From positions 372,001-436,000 of the forward strand of contig NZ_JACVFC010000001.1 in the NCBI RefSeq assembly GCF_014529935.1: a stretch of DNA of 64,000 bases, read 5' to 3'. A program made the position numbers and the translations under genes. This document shows, piece by piece, positions 34,704 to 43,379 of this stretch. The first letter of the stretch is position 1. The number at the start of each line of letters is the position of its first letter. The notes under the pieces were generated by a model. The model ran no database searches. It was given only the letters and a program-made list of their open reading frames with translations, and was not told where the DNA came from. The DNA is from Chitinophaga qingshengii. Lineage in GTDB: Bacteria; Bacteroidota; Bacteroidia; Chitinophagales; Chitinophagaceae.

Positions 34704-34722
34704 AGTAGTAATGCTCATGTAA

Positions 34723-34730
34723 CAAATATA
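34723..34730 (-). promoter_or_regulatory. -7 box of the XRE regulator
   Basis: TATATTTG on the minus strand, an exact TAnnTTTG match, four bases before the first possible ATG (34718) and 19 before the preferred one (34703). Confidence 0.5.
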
Positions 34731-34884
34731 AGATTTTTCTACTGCTAAAATATGCTTTTATCCCGGATAATTTACCTGATAAAATACTTGATTATCCCCA
34801 TAAACTATGCTAATAACGAATTGATTATGATTTTATTACATCTGATCTTGCATCCATGTTTAAGAATCCTCCAAAATTAAAGCT

Positions 34885-35367
34885 ATGGAAGAAACAGAAA
34901 AGATTCACCTAAGCCCGCCATTTAATGAAGACGAGTGGCTAAGGCTGGTTTTCCTACTTAGCGACACGCAAAACTGGCTGAATGAACTGGTTAACGCTGC
35001 TATGTTCGGCGTACCCATGAAGGACAGGAAAAAATTGTTCCGCAAGTCTTATTATATCACGGTAGGGGCGCTGGCTCATATTATGGAAAGGCATCATTTT
35101 AAAATTCCCAGACATCCCAATGTCAGTAAATTTACTATTCCAGTAGTTGAAATCTTGGCCTTACTGCGGGATGCCAATACAGAGCCGGTTGAACAGATTA
35201 CCGGCGCTACTTACCTTAAAAGGGTTGTTGATACCGGAAAAATAATAGGGCACGACTTTAACCAGCTCCCCACCAGCCTTTTAACCGTTTTGACGGATAG
35301 TGGGGGGCGCATCCTTACAGCCTTTCCCGGTTGCATGAAGTCACAAACCAGCATTTCTAACTTATAA
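34885..35367 (+). CDS. Hypothetical island protein
   Basis: 160 residues, no signal peptide or membrane segment, no family recognised. The central part (VGALAHIMERHHFKIPRHPNVSKFTIPVVEILALLRDA) is probably helical. It is 11 bp from the next gene, so the two are co-transcribed, and divergent from the XRE gene. The composition and position suggest an accessory function of the mobile element. Confidence 0.6.
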   Translation: MEETEKIHLSPPFNEDEWLRLVFLLSDTQNWLNELVNAAMFGVPMKDRKKLFRKSYYITVGALAHIMERHHFKIPRHPNVSKFTIPVVEILALLRDANTEPVEQITGATYLKRVVDTGKIIGHDFNQLPTSLLTVLTDSGGRILTAFPGCMKSQTSISNL

Positions 35368-35378
35368 ATCCGCCAGTT

Positions 35379-36059
35379 ATGTATTTTACTACTTCCCGCG
35401 CATGGGATAACCTTCCCTTGCGGCTAACAACCGAGGAAATACGCGATCCTCATGAAGTAATACACGAATATTACTCGGCACATGATATGCCACGGGCAAG
35501 GCAAATTTTGAATAAGTGGTTATGTTCAACCAGTAAGGAAAAGCCAAGCAAGCTATCGGCATCCGGGCTGCAATTCTTTTATGAAAGAACGGAATCATTG
35601 ATTGAAGCCGCCTTTTTGGTTGAACAATTGGACAATCGGGGAAGAAAGGCGATCATCATACAAAGCGAAGATGAGGAAGAAATGGACTTGATGAACCCCC
35701 GTTTATTTTGCGCATGGATTAGGCAGAGCAAGGGCGAAACCATAGCCTACCGTGAAGTATGGGATAATTTCCCTAGAAGCCTTGCCTATAAAGAGTTTTT
35801 AAACCCCTATCAGGTGTTAGGAAAATTCTTTTCCTTTCTCACACTGGGGGAATGGCGGGAGTTACTCCGGGAATTGTTTTCTATGGGCATATCCCGCAGA
35901 ACATTCTTTGATGAAACCTTAGATTTTGACATGCTAAGCATAAAAAAACACCTCGAAAAACTAATTGAAGCGGGCCACCTGATTGACGTTAGGGAACACC
36001 GGCAGGCATTTTATGATAAAGTAATGGATGAAGCCAACCAGAAGAAAAGCGGAGCATGA
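35379..36059 (+). CDS. Hypothetical island protein with internal duplication
   Basis: 226 residues. Two segments of about 45 residues look alike: one near the start (RAWDNLPLRLTTEEIRDPHEV) and one at about 125 (REVWDNFPRSLAYKEFLNPYQV), each followed by a helix with Arg-x-x-Leu. The C-terminal part (LSIKKHLEKLIEAGHLIDVREHRQAFYDKV) looks like a helical bundle. No family was recognised. Start and spacing show an operon with the preceding gene. Confidence 0.6.
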   Translation: MYFTTSRAWDNLPLRLTTEEIRDPHEVIHEYYSAHDMPRARQILNKWLCSTSKEKPSKLSASGLQFFYERTESLIEAAFLVEQLDNRGRKAIIIQSEDEEEMDLMNPRLFCAWIRQSKGETIAYREVWDNFPRSLAYKEFLNPYQVLGKFFSFLTLGEWRELLRELFSMGISRRTFFDETLDFDMLSIKKHLEKLIEAGHLIDVREHRQAFYDKVMDEANQKKSGA

Positions 36060-36169
36060 GGACTGTAGAGGGGGGATAGGCGAAATGGAGCGTTTGAAAT
36101 TTCAAATGCTCCATTTATGTAAACTTGTAATGATAATAGATGAAATGATAAACTATTGCGAGTAAATTT

Positions 36170-36886
36170 CTATATCGTTTCCTTCTTTAAGTGATCAAGC
36201 CATTTATTCACCTGTTCCATTACCTCTTTTAAATCCATATTGGGATAATATTTCTGTACATAGTCCGCAAACTGGGCTTTTGTTTTTTCATCTTCCCATT
36301 CCAGTACAGTAAGGCTTAATATAGGCCATTTCTTTGTTTGCTGCATAAAGCCGTATAATGGCAGGTATGGCGGGGCATAATAAAACGAATTTTCTACCAA
36401 TTCATCATACAAGGGCTTATTAAAAGCCCTTTTCATATCCCGTACTACATCATAGACAATACGAAATCTGCTACCTTGCTGTACCATGACAGCGAATGCC
36501 GGCATTCCCTTATCTTGAAAAAAGACGTACATATAATCAATAAAACCTTCTTCTGTTACGTCACATAGATCTTTGCTATAGTAGGCATATTCCTGTTTAA
36601 ACAGGTCTAAAGAAAAGTCTGATAGGTTTTTGTCAATAATGAAATCAATTAACGCATTTTCTTTTTTAATAATATCTTCAATAGAAGGCCCACCTGTCAA
36701 ACCCGCTACAGATAAAAAATACCGGGGTTTAGAAAATAGTTCAAAATAGTAGCTCTTAAAAAAGATCGTCTTTCTGTCAAATGTTATCTGTATATATAGC
36801 GGATAAGTAAGTTTTCCATGAAAGGACACTTGTTTAAGCCGTTCATTGAAATATGTTTTATAGCTAACCTTATAGGTTTTACTCAT
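36170..36886 (-). CDS. Hypothetical protein with integrase-arm-like N-terminus
   Basis: 238 residues, cytoplasmic. The N-terminal part (KQVSFHGKLTYPLYIQITFDRKTIFFKS) resembles the arm-binding domain at the start of Bacteroidota tyrosine recombinases, but no catalytic domain follows (no R-H-R-Y set is visible), and the remaining 190 residues are unassigned. It could be a DNA-binding accessory factor for excision or transfer. The similarity is judged by eye only. Confidence 0.5.
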   Translation of the reverse strand: MSKTYKVSYKTYFNERLKQVSFHGKLTYPLYIQITFDRKTIFFKSYYFELFSKPRYFLSVAGLTGGPSIEDIIKKENALIDFIIDKNLSDFSLDLFKQEYAYYSKDLCDVTEEGFIDYMYVFFQDKGMPAFAVMVQQGSRFRIVYDVVRDMKRAFNKPLYDELVENSFYYAPPYLPLYGFMQQTKKWPILSLTVLEWEDEKTKAQFADYVQKYYPNMDLKEVMEQVNKWLDHLKKETI

Positions 36887-37136
36887 TTTTATTCGATTTT
36901 ATGCTCGTTTGTATACAAAATATATAACAATCTTATCGCAATCATTGTTTTATAGTTTAAATTGTATCAAAACACACTAATTATTGTCAATACTAGTAAA
37001 TATCGATAAAATTTAGTAAAATTTATAAAAAAGTTTAGGTAAAACATAAATTAACAAAACAAAATACTTATATTCGTTATGAAGAAATATTTCCCTCCAT
37101 AGGGTTTTGTGAAACTGATTAATGTGATGGTGTAAA

Positions 37137-37277
37137 ATGGAGACAATTACCCCCGAAAAAATAGTAGAAATACTAGGAAAACATGGTACACATGTAACAA
37201 TAGAAGAAGCTAAGATTATTCTGGAATTTATGTATAAACTGGCTAATATAGCCATAAACACGTATTTAGGAAGATGA
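37137..37277 (+). CDS. 46-residue protein coupled to the recombinase
   Basis: The frame METITPEKIVEILGKHGTHV continues through EEAKIILEFMYKLANIAINT. Its TGA overlaps the ATG of the serine recombinase (ATGA at 37274-37277), so the two are translationally coupled. It is a small helical protein with a HTH-like look (EEAKIILEFMYKLAN). It could be an excision or directionality factor; no family can be named from sequence alone. Confidence 0.75.
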   Translation: METITPEKIVEILGKHGTHVTIEEAKIILEFMYKLANIAINTYLGR

Positions 37278-38881
37278 AGGCAGATTTATACATCCGTGTA
37301 AGCACTGATGAGCAGGCAGACAAAGGTTTTTCCCAAAGAGACCAAGAGGAAAGATTACGCAAATATTGCCATAATAACCAAATATCTATTCGCAAGGTGA
37401 TTTTTGAAGATCATTCTGCCAAGACGTTTGATAGGCCGGAGTGGCGTAATGCGCTCTTAGATCTGAAAAAGCGGAAAGACCAGATAGATGTTATCCTATT
37501 CACCAAATGGGATAGATTTAGCCGTAATGCTGGTGATGCCTACCAAATGATTAACGTTCTGCGTAGGTTAGGAATAGAGCCACAGGCCATAGAACAACCG
37601 TTAGATATGGCTGTTCCGGAAAACAAAATAATGTTGGCAGTATATCTGGCAGCCCCTGAAGTGGAGAACGACCGGAGAGCATTAAATGTATTATATGGGA
37701 TGCGTAGGGCTAAAAAAGAAGGCCGTTGGATGGGGCCTGCGCCGGTTGGATATGCTAATAAGATAACGGAGGATATGCGCAAGTACATAGCCCCCGTAGA
37801 ACCATATGCCGGTATTATGAAATGGGTATTCAATATGATGGTAACCGGCCAGTACCAAGTGGAGCAACTTTATAGAGAAGCCCGCCTGAAAGGCATTAAG
37901 TGCTGTAAAACTAATTTCTGGAATCTACTTAGAAACCCAGTTTACTGCGGGAAGATTTATCTATCTGCTTACAAGGATGAACCAAGTACTCATGTACCCG
38001 GTTTGCATGAGCCAATTATATCAGAAGCATTATTTTACGAAGTACAAGACCTGCTGGATGGCAAGAAAAAGAATTACCGCACTAAAGTCGGTTCACAGGA
38101 AATCATGCAGCTACGCGGTCATCTGCTTTGCCCTAAATGTGGTCATTTATTAACGGGTAGTGCTTCACGGGGCAGAAACGGAATTTATTATTACTATCAT
38201 TGTAAATCATCATGCGGTGCACGTTTCAAAGCAGAAGCGGCAAATGATCTTTTTTCAAAAGAGCTGCGCAAATTTGTTCCCCGCGCAGGCATGGCAGAAT
38301 CTTACAAAGTGGTAGTTAATTCAGCATATAAAGCCCAAGCGAAAGGGCATCGTAGTGAGGCAAAGGAAATTACCGATCAATTAAATGAAGCTCAAAATGA
38401 TATAGCAAAAGCAAGGAAATTGCTATTAAAAGAAGAAATCGATGCTTCCGACTATAAGGCAATCAAAGCCGAGAGCGAAAAAAGAATTATGCTACTGGAA
38501 GCCAAATTAATGGAGGCTGCAAAGAATACAAATAATATAGAATCCTTGTTGGATAAAGCTGTAAAATCCCTTGTAATCCTTGACCAGCTTTATAAAGATG
38601 GAGATGTAAAGAAGAAGCGGCAAATCATTGGTTCGATTTTCCCGGAAAAACTCACTTTTGACGGAATCAATTATCGAACCGCACGGCTCAACGAAGCTGT
38701 CAAGCTGATATACACACTGGACGCGGGTTTCCCCCCAAATAAAAATGGACAAACCGAAGTAAATCTCGATTTGTCCACTTTAGTGCCCAGAACTGGATTC
38801 GAACCAGCACACCCTTGCAGGCGCTGCGACCTGAACACAGTGCGTCTACCAATTTCGCCATCTGGGCAACTGATATTGTGA
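37274..38881 (+). CDS. Large serine recombinase (integrase) reading into tRNA-Leu
   Basis: 535 residues. The resolvase domain begins LYIRVSTDEQ with the catalytic Ser10 and includes VILFTKWDRFSRNAGDAY; a recombinase domain follows (GYANKITED to NLLRNPVYCGKIYLSAY), then a zinc ribbon (LLCPKCGHLLTGS with HCKSSCG) and a coiled coil. It would integrate and excise the island. The last 30 or so residues (LVPRTGFEPAHPCRRCDLNT) are the antisense translation of tRNA-Leu, so the frame crosses the attachment site; in the excised circle the C-terminus would differ. Confidence 0.93.
   Translation: MKADLYIRVSTDEQADKGFSQRDQEERLRKYCHNNQISIRKVIFEDHSAKTFDRPEWRNALLDLKKRKDQIDVILFTKWDRFSRNAGDAYQMINVLRRLGIEPQAIEQPLDMAVPENKIMLAVYLAAPEVENDRRALNVLYGMRRAKKEGRWMGPAPVGYANKITEDMRKYIAPVEPYAGIMKWVFNMMVTGQYQVEQLYREARLKGIKCCKTNFWNLLRNPVYCGKIYLSAYKDEPSTHVPGLHEPIISEALFYEVQDLLDGKKKNYRTKVGSQEIMQLRGHLLCPKCGHLLTGSASRGRNGIYYYYHCKSSCGARFKAEAANDLFSKELRKFVPRAGMAESYKVVVNSAYKAQAKGHRSEAKEITDQLNEAQNDIAKARKLLLKEEIDASDYKAIKAESEKRIMLLEAKLMEAAKNTNNIESLLDKAVKSLVILDQLYKDGDVKKKRQIIGSIFPEKLTFDGINYRTARLNEAVKLIYTLDAGFPPNKNGQTEVNLDLSTLVPRTGFEPAHPCRRCDLNTVRLPISPSGQLIL
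38743..38779 (-). terminator. Terminator of tRNA-Leu, inside the recombinase frame
   Basis: TGGACAAA and TTTGTCCA arms form a hairpin; on the minus strand it is followed by TTTTTATTT. It lies just downstream of tRNA-Leu and within the recombinase coding sequence on the other strand. Confidence 0.75.
38784..38867 (-). tRNA. tRNA-Leu (anticodon CAG)
   Basis: 84 nt. The acceptor stem GCCCAGA pairs with TCTGGGC; the anticodon stem CTGTG/CGCAG encloses the loop TTCAGGT, giving anticodon CAG; the T-loop is GGTTCGAATCC; a long variable arm is present as expected for leucine. The 3' CCA is not encoded. The gene is intact despite the island at its 3' side. Confidence 0.93.
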
Positions 38882-38891
38882 TCAGGGAGCG

Positions 38892-38922
38892 CAAAGATAA
38901 GCACTCATTTCATTTCTCCAAA
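38892..38922 (-). promoter_or_regulatory. Full Bacteroidota promoter of tRNA-Leu
   Basis: On the minus strand TTTG (38922-38919), 19 bases, then TATCTTTG (38899-38892): a complete match to the primary sigma consensus. The predicted start lies about 20 bases before the tRNA. Confidence 0.85.
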
Positions 38923-39028
38923 TATTTTACTGAAATATTTTTTTCAGCCAACCGTCGCAAACACCCTGAAAACCAGCACCATAAACAATTACAGCAAACA
39001 TTTGTTATTTCTGTAAACACCGTGAACT

Positions 39029-40300
39029 ATGCTCTCCGTTATCATTATCATCGTACTGATCGCCTGTAACTTCTACTTCTCCCTGGCTGAAATAGGCCTG
39101 ATATCGGTAGATAAAAACACATTGAAAATACAGGCGGACGGCGGTAGTCAACGCGCTGCCAGTGTCCTGAAACTGGTCAGCGAACCGGATGAATTCCTCA
39201 GCGCGGTACAGGTAGGCATCACACTGGTAGGTATACTGGAAGGCCTATACGGAGGGGATATGATGGCGGCATGGCTGGAACCGGTATTCCGCTCCTGGCA
39301 CCTGGGCAACTATGGCGCTCACCTGCTGGCACTGATTATTGGCGTGGGGGCTATCACTTACCTCACTATCATCTTCGGGGAACTGATCCCTAAAACACTG
39401 GCCCTGCTGAATCCGGAGAAAATTTCTTTTATCATCACCCCTTCGATGATTATTTTTTCAAAACTCACCTACCCTTTTATTAAACTGCTGACATCGAGTA
39501 CCAAGTATATCCTCGGACTGTTTCACATCAACACCATCCGGGAAGAAAAACTCACTGACAACGATCTGCGCAGTATGCTGTTTATGGCTTATAAACAGGG
39601 ACTAATAGAGAAAGGAGAGTTTATGCTGCACCGTAATATCTCCACGGCCTATGACCTGTCGGCGGAAAATATCATGACACCTACCAGCATTGTGGATACG
39701 CTCAACGAGAACATGGACCGGTCTGCAATAACGGAAACGATCAAACGAAGTATCCACCGCACCTTTCCTATTATGAGCAATACCAACGAAATAATGGGGG
39801 CACTGATGATCAAGGACTTTTTCCTGCAACCGGAAAAACCACTGCAGGCAATGGTTAGCCCCGTCTCCTACCTGTCGCTTAACCAGGGCGTTTATGATAT
39901 GTTCCAGCTGCTACGCCGTGAAAGCACGATCATGGGAATTGTACTGAATGAATATGGGGAGTTTGAAGGCATCGTCACCTTCCACGATATTGTATCCGGC
40001 CTGTTGGGCAACCTGCCGGGGTATAACACCAAAGAGCGGTTTCTGCAACAACAGACCGACAAGAGCTGGCTCACCAATGGCATCACCCGCCTGGGATTTA
40101 TACGCGAAACATTGAACCTCGAATGGCTGCGGCCTTATGAAGAAGAGGACATCACTGTAGCCGGCCTGCTGATCGGTAAATTAAAACACATTCCTCAACC
40201 CGGCGAAAAGGTTACGCTCAATCAGCTCACCTTTGAAATCAAAAAAATGGACCGTCACCGGATTGAGGAAGTCGTTATCAGCATGGCTAGTTCCACTTAA
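39029..40300 (+). CDS. CNNM/CorC-type transporter (HlyC/CorC family)
   Basis: 423 residues. Membrane DUF21/CNNM domain with helices at the N-terminus (IIIIVLIACNFYFSLAEIGLISV, then VGITLVGILEGLYGG and VGAITYLTIIFGELIPKTLAL), a CBS pair (MTPTSIVDTLNENMDRSAITETIKRS, ESTIMGIVLNEYGEFEGIVTFHDIV) and a C-terminal CorC/HlyC domain. Members handle Mg2+ or Co2+ export. The 3' end overlaps the convergent ABC permease gene by 14 bases. Confidence 0.93.
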   Translation: MLSVIIIIVLIACNFYFSLAEIGLISVDKNTLKIQADGGSQRAASVLKLVSEPDEFLSAVQVGITLVGILEGLYGGDMMAAWLEPVFRSWHLGNYGAHLLALIIGVGAITYLTIIFGELIPKTLALLNPEKISFIITPSMIIFSKLTYPFIKLLTSSTKYILGLFHINTIREEKLTDNDLRSMLFMAYKQGLIEKGEFMLHRNISTAYDLSAENIMTPTSIVDTLNENMDRSAITETIKRSIHRTFPIMSNTNEIMGALMIKDFFLQPEKPLQAMVSPVSYLSLNQGVYDMFQLLRRESTIMGIVLNEYGEFEGIVTFHDIVSGLLGNLPGYNTKERFLQQQTDKSWLTNGITRLGFIRETLNLEWLRPYEEEDITVAGLLIGKLKHIPQPGEKVTLNQLTFEIKKMDRHRIEEVVISMASST

Positions 40301-41030
40301 AGAAACGGATACCCGCCGCCGCAAATACAATGGTATAACCGATAGTAGCCAGCATGGCGTAAGTAGCCTGCATATTCCAGGTAGCAGGCTGCAACGCGGT
40401 ACCGATAACACGGTTCACCACACCATAGGGCGACCACTGCACGGCTTCTTTCACGGCCTCTCCCAGCACGCCGAAGTTGCCCAGCATCCCCACCATGATG
40501 AAAATAAAATATACCAACCGGGTGGTAGAATTCACGGTCTCCGGATTTTTGATCAATCCCACAATCAGCTGCCCAAGACTTAAATACAGCGCCCCGCCTA
40601 AGATAGCGGCCAGGAAACCCATGAGATAACCCATCGGCGACAACGTAATTTTATCTACGGCACTGCCCACGGCGAAAATAGCGATGGTCATAACCATAAT
40701 AGTGGCAATTTGTACCAGGATGCGGCTGCACATGATCGTCCAGGCCGCTACAGGACCTACCCGCAGACGCTGGAACACGCCTTTATCACGGTCACGCGCA
40801 ATGGAATTGGTGTAGCCCAGCAGGCCAATACTGATAAGGCCAATGGTAATACCACCGGCAATCACATAAGGACCGCCCATGGTTTTGACCAGCCCTTTCC
40901 AGGAGATAACGATCACCAGCGGCACCAATAACACCAACCGAAGGGAACGGCGGTTACGCCACAGGGTGGTAAAATCAGCCCGCAATAATGCGGTCATCAC
41001 GGCAGAAGTCTGAGGTATGTTGGTTTGCAT
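40287..41030 (-). CDS. ABC-2 type transporter permease
   Basis: 247 residues with six hydrophobic segments (among them LRLVLLVPLVIVISW, ITIGLISIGLLGY, ILVQIATIMVMTIAIFAVGSAV and LVYFIFIMVGMLGNFGVL). The ABC2_membrane fold fits, with IARDRDKGVFQRLRVGPVAAW between helices 2 and 3. It forms an exporter with the ATPase encoded 14 bp upstream and is the last gene of a regulator-transporter series. Confidence 0.9.
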   Translation of the reverse strand: MQTNIPQTSAVMTALLRADFTTLWRNRRSLRLVLLVPLVIVISWKGLVKTMGGPYVIAGGITIGLISIGLLGYTNSIARDRDKGVFQRLRVGPVAAWTIMCSRILVQIATIMVMTIAIFAVGSAVDKITLSPMGYLMGFLAAILGGALYLSLGQLIVGLIKNPETVNSTTRLVYFIFIMVGMLGNFGVLGEAVKEAVQWSPYGVVNRVIGTALQPATWNMQATYAMLATIGYTIVFAAAGIRFFKWN

Positions 41031-41044
41031 AATAACGAGTTGAG

Positions 41045-41824
41045 TTATGAACGGACAGCCCGGCCGGTGAGACCGATAAATACATCTTCCAGGGTTATTT
41101 TTCCTTTACGGGATACGCTGATCACATCAGGGTCGTTGCGATGAGCGGCGATGAGCGCTTCCGGCGTATCGATCGCTATCACGCGCCCATGGTCGATGAT
41201 GGCTATACGGTCACATACCGCTTCGGCTTCTTCCATGGAATGAGTGGTGAGTAATACGGCATGCCCTTTTGCTTTGATGCCTTCGATACGGTCCCACAGC
41301 TGCCGCCTGGATTGGGGGTCCAGACCGGTAGTAGGTTCATCCAGCAGCACCAGCTGCGGATCATGGATCGTGGAGATAACAAGGGATACCCGCTGCTGCT
41401 GTCCGCCGGAAAGCTGACCATAACGTTTGGTAGCGGATTCCTGCAGATTGATTTCCACCAGCTTCTCCTCCACTTCCGCGGGACTTAATTCTTTTCCATA
41501 GATACCTGAAAACAACCGGATGATCTCTGATACATTCAGTTCAGCCTGAAAACTGGTAGATTGTAATTGTACGCCCATGTTGGCTTTGGCATAGAGAGGC
41601 TGTTCGAGGATACTGAAGCCGGCGACGGTGATCTGACCTCCGTTGGGCCGTACCAGTCCTTCAATAGCGCTTAGGGTACTGGTTTTACCGGCGCCGTTGG
41701 GCCCCAGCAGTCCGAAAATTTCTCCCGGCTGTACGGCAAAGGACACCCCTTTTACCGCCTGAAAAGAGCCATAGGACACACTCAGCTGGTCCACCTCCAG
41801 GATTGCCCTTTGTTGATTGCTCAT
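41045..41824 (-). CDS. ABC transporter ATP-binding protein
   Basis: 259 residues from the ATG at 41824; the frame extends upstream without support. Walker A GLLGPNGAGKTST, signature LSGGQQQRVSL, Walker B LVLLDEPTTGLDP and the switch His (LLTTHSMEEAE) are all present. It resembles drug or lantibiotic ABC exporters of the CcmA type. It pairs with the permease downstream and follows a NarL-type two-component system, which may respond to the compound exported. Confidence 0.94.
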   Translation of the reverse strand: MSNQQRAILEVDQLSVSYGSFQAVKGVSFAVQPGEIFGLLGPNGAGKTSTLSAIEGLVRPNGGQITVAGFSILEQPLYAKANMGVQLQSTSFQAELNVSEIIRLFSGIYGKELSPAEVEEKLVEINLQESATKRYGQLSGGQQQRVSLVISTIHDPQLVLLDEPTTGLDPQSRRQLWDRIEGIKAKGHAVLLTTHSMEEAEAVCDRIAIIDHGRVIAIDTPEALIAAHRNDPDVISVSRKGKITLEDVFIGLTGRAVRS

Positions 41825-41955
41825 GTGCAGATGTTGATTTTGGATGAATGAAACTGGATGCAATGATACTAAAACCAACAAAGGGACACATTAAAAATAA
41901 GGTCAATAACCGGCACTAGTCGGTAAAATACAGCTTTTAACCGGTAGAACTGGTA

Positions 41956-42591
41956 TTACAACGATACCAGCTGCCGCCGCAAAGCTTCCAGCACCATACC
42001 TGTACGGCTTTGCACGTTCAGTTTGTGGAACAGGATCTCCCGGTAACCATCTACGGTACGCTCGGAGACATTCATTTTCTGCGCGATGGCTTTATAGGTA
42101 AGATCACTGCAGGCGAGGCTTAAAAACTCTTTCTCTCTTTCGGTGATGGTTTCCTGCTGTTCTGATTGCAGGATCAGCCGGCGATAGTTGACATTGGAGG
42201 CATCGTTGTGGTAGTAACCCGATTCATGGATCTCCCGCAGCGCCTTCTCCAGCTCCACCGGGTGAATGTCTTTCAGCAGGTAGGCACAGCAACCAGCTTT
42301 GAGCATGGTAATAATGGTGCCGTCATTTTCTTTCATGGACAATGCGGCGATACGGAGACCGGGATACAGCTTCTGCAACTGCGCAGTGGCTTTGGGACCA
42401 TCCATCACCGGCATGTTCACATCCAGCAGCACAATATCCGGCGGCGATGGCAAAGCCGCTATTTTATCGAGCAGCTCTTTGCCGTTGACGGCTTCTGCTA
42501 CGATGCTAAAACCGTTGAAGCCCGCTACGAGCAGGCTGAGTGATTTAAGGAACAATTGATGGTCGTCTGCAATGGCTATTCTGATGTTCAT
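41956..42591 (-). CDS. NarL/LuxR-type response regulator
   Basis: 211 residues: receiver domain with IADDHQLFLKSL, phospho-acceptor VLLDVNMPVMDG and conserved Lys (AYLLKDI), then LuxR HTH (ITEREKEFLSLACSDLTYKAIAQKMNVSERTVDGYREIL). It overlaps the kinase gene by four bases (ATGA). It probably controls the ABC genes 130 bp downstream. Confidence 0.94.
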   Translation of the reverse strand: MNIRIAIADDHQLFLKSLSLLVAGFNGFSIVAEAVNGKELLDKIAALPSPPDIVLLDVNMPVMDGPKATAQLQKLYPGLRIAALSMKENDGTIITMLKAGCCAYLLKDIHPVELEKALREIHESGYYHNDASNVNYRRLILQSEQQETITEREKEFLSLACSDLTYKAIAQKMNVSERTVDGYREILFHKLNVQSRTGMVLEALRRQLVSL

Positions 42592-43379
42592 AACTGATTT
42601 GGTTCAACGGGTAATTTTATCAACACAGCAGTACCTCCTGCATCCGTCACCTCCCAGTTGATTGAACCGCCCAACAGCTGGGTACGGTGTTGCATATTCC
42701 GGATACCCAAACCACTGGCCGACATACCGGCTTTGTCAAATCCGGCGCCGTCATCTGCGATGATCAACAGTAAAATGCTGTCGGCTATACGCATACTGAT
42801 GTCAATCACTTGGGGACGGGCATGTTTCAGGCAGTTTTGCATGGCTTCCTGGATAATACGAAACAAGATGATCTGCGGTTCGGACTGTAGCGGCAGCTCT
42901 GCCAGTTCATGCATGAACGTCACGTTAACGGTGCGACTGGCATTAATACGCGCTACTTCGCTCTTCAGGTTCTCCAGCAGACTGAACTGGTCGAGCCATT
43001 GACGGCTAAACGATTTGGACAACGCACGCAGGTTATGAATGGCTGTTCCAAGGGTGTCTTCCGCAATCCTCAATGTTTCCGGTGCTTCGGTCAGGTTACG
43101 CTGGGTTACATTGATTAATAATTTTGTACTGGTTAACAATTGGCCTATATCGTCGTGAAGCTCCTGCCCCAGGTGAGCAAAGGTTTCTTCCTGGATTTCG
43201 ATCTGAGACCACATTAATTGTTTATCATACTCTTCTTTCATTAACTTAAGCTGATGCAGATAAGCCTGTTGCTTTTTCTTATAGTTGATGATCGCCACAA
43301 TGACGATCAGTCCCATAATGATGAACAACAAGGTGAGTAATATAACCGCTACGAAGAAATCCTGTTTGACCGGAAGCAT
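42588..43379 (-). CDS. HisKA_3-type sensor histidine kinase
   Basis: 263 residues: one membrane helix (FFVAVILLTLLFIIMGLIVIVAII, about 8-31), dimerization/phospho-acceptor region with LGQELHDDIGQLLTSTKLL, and ATPase with IIADDGAGFDKAGMSASGLGIRNMQHR. It lacks its own extracellular sensor, so the multi-spanning protein encoded just upstream, with which it overlaps by 31 bases, is the probable input partner. Confidence 0.92.
   Translation of the reverse strand: MLPVKQDFFVAVILLTLLFIIMGLIVIVAIINYKKKQQAYLHQLKLMKEEYDKQLMWSQIEIQEETFAHLGQELHDDIGQLLTSTKLLINVTQRNLTEAPETLRIAEDTLGTAIHNLRALSKSFSRQWLDQFSLLENLKSEVARINASRTVNVTFMHELAELPLQSEPQIILFRIIQEAMQNCLKHARPQVIDISMRIADSILLLIIADDGAGFDKAGMSASGLGIRNMQHRTQLLGGSINWEVTDAGGTAVLIKLPVEPNQL

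Larger units (their letters stand above)
24144..38806. mobile_element. Mobilizable genomic island with copper cargo, at tRNA-Leu
   Basis: The segment is more AT-rich than its flanks and holds a primase-like gene, a candidate oriT, MobC, relaxase, copper-resistance cargo, an XRE regulator, unknown genes and a large serine recombinase. The recombinase frame runs into the tRNA-Leu gene, so integration at this tRNA is well supported. The limits given are the two copies of TCGAACCA (24144-24151 and 38799-38806), a short candidate attachment core; the left limit is uncertain by about 100 bp. There are no coupling-protein or mating-pair genes, so it should be mobilizable rather than self-transmissible. 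Confidence 0.7.
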
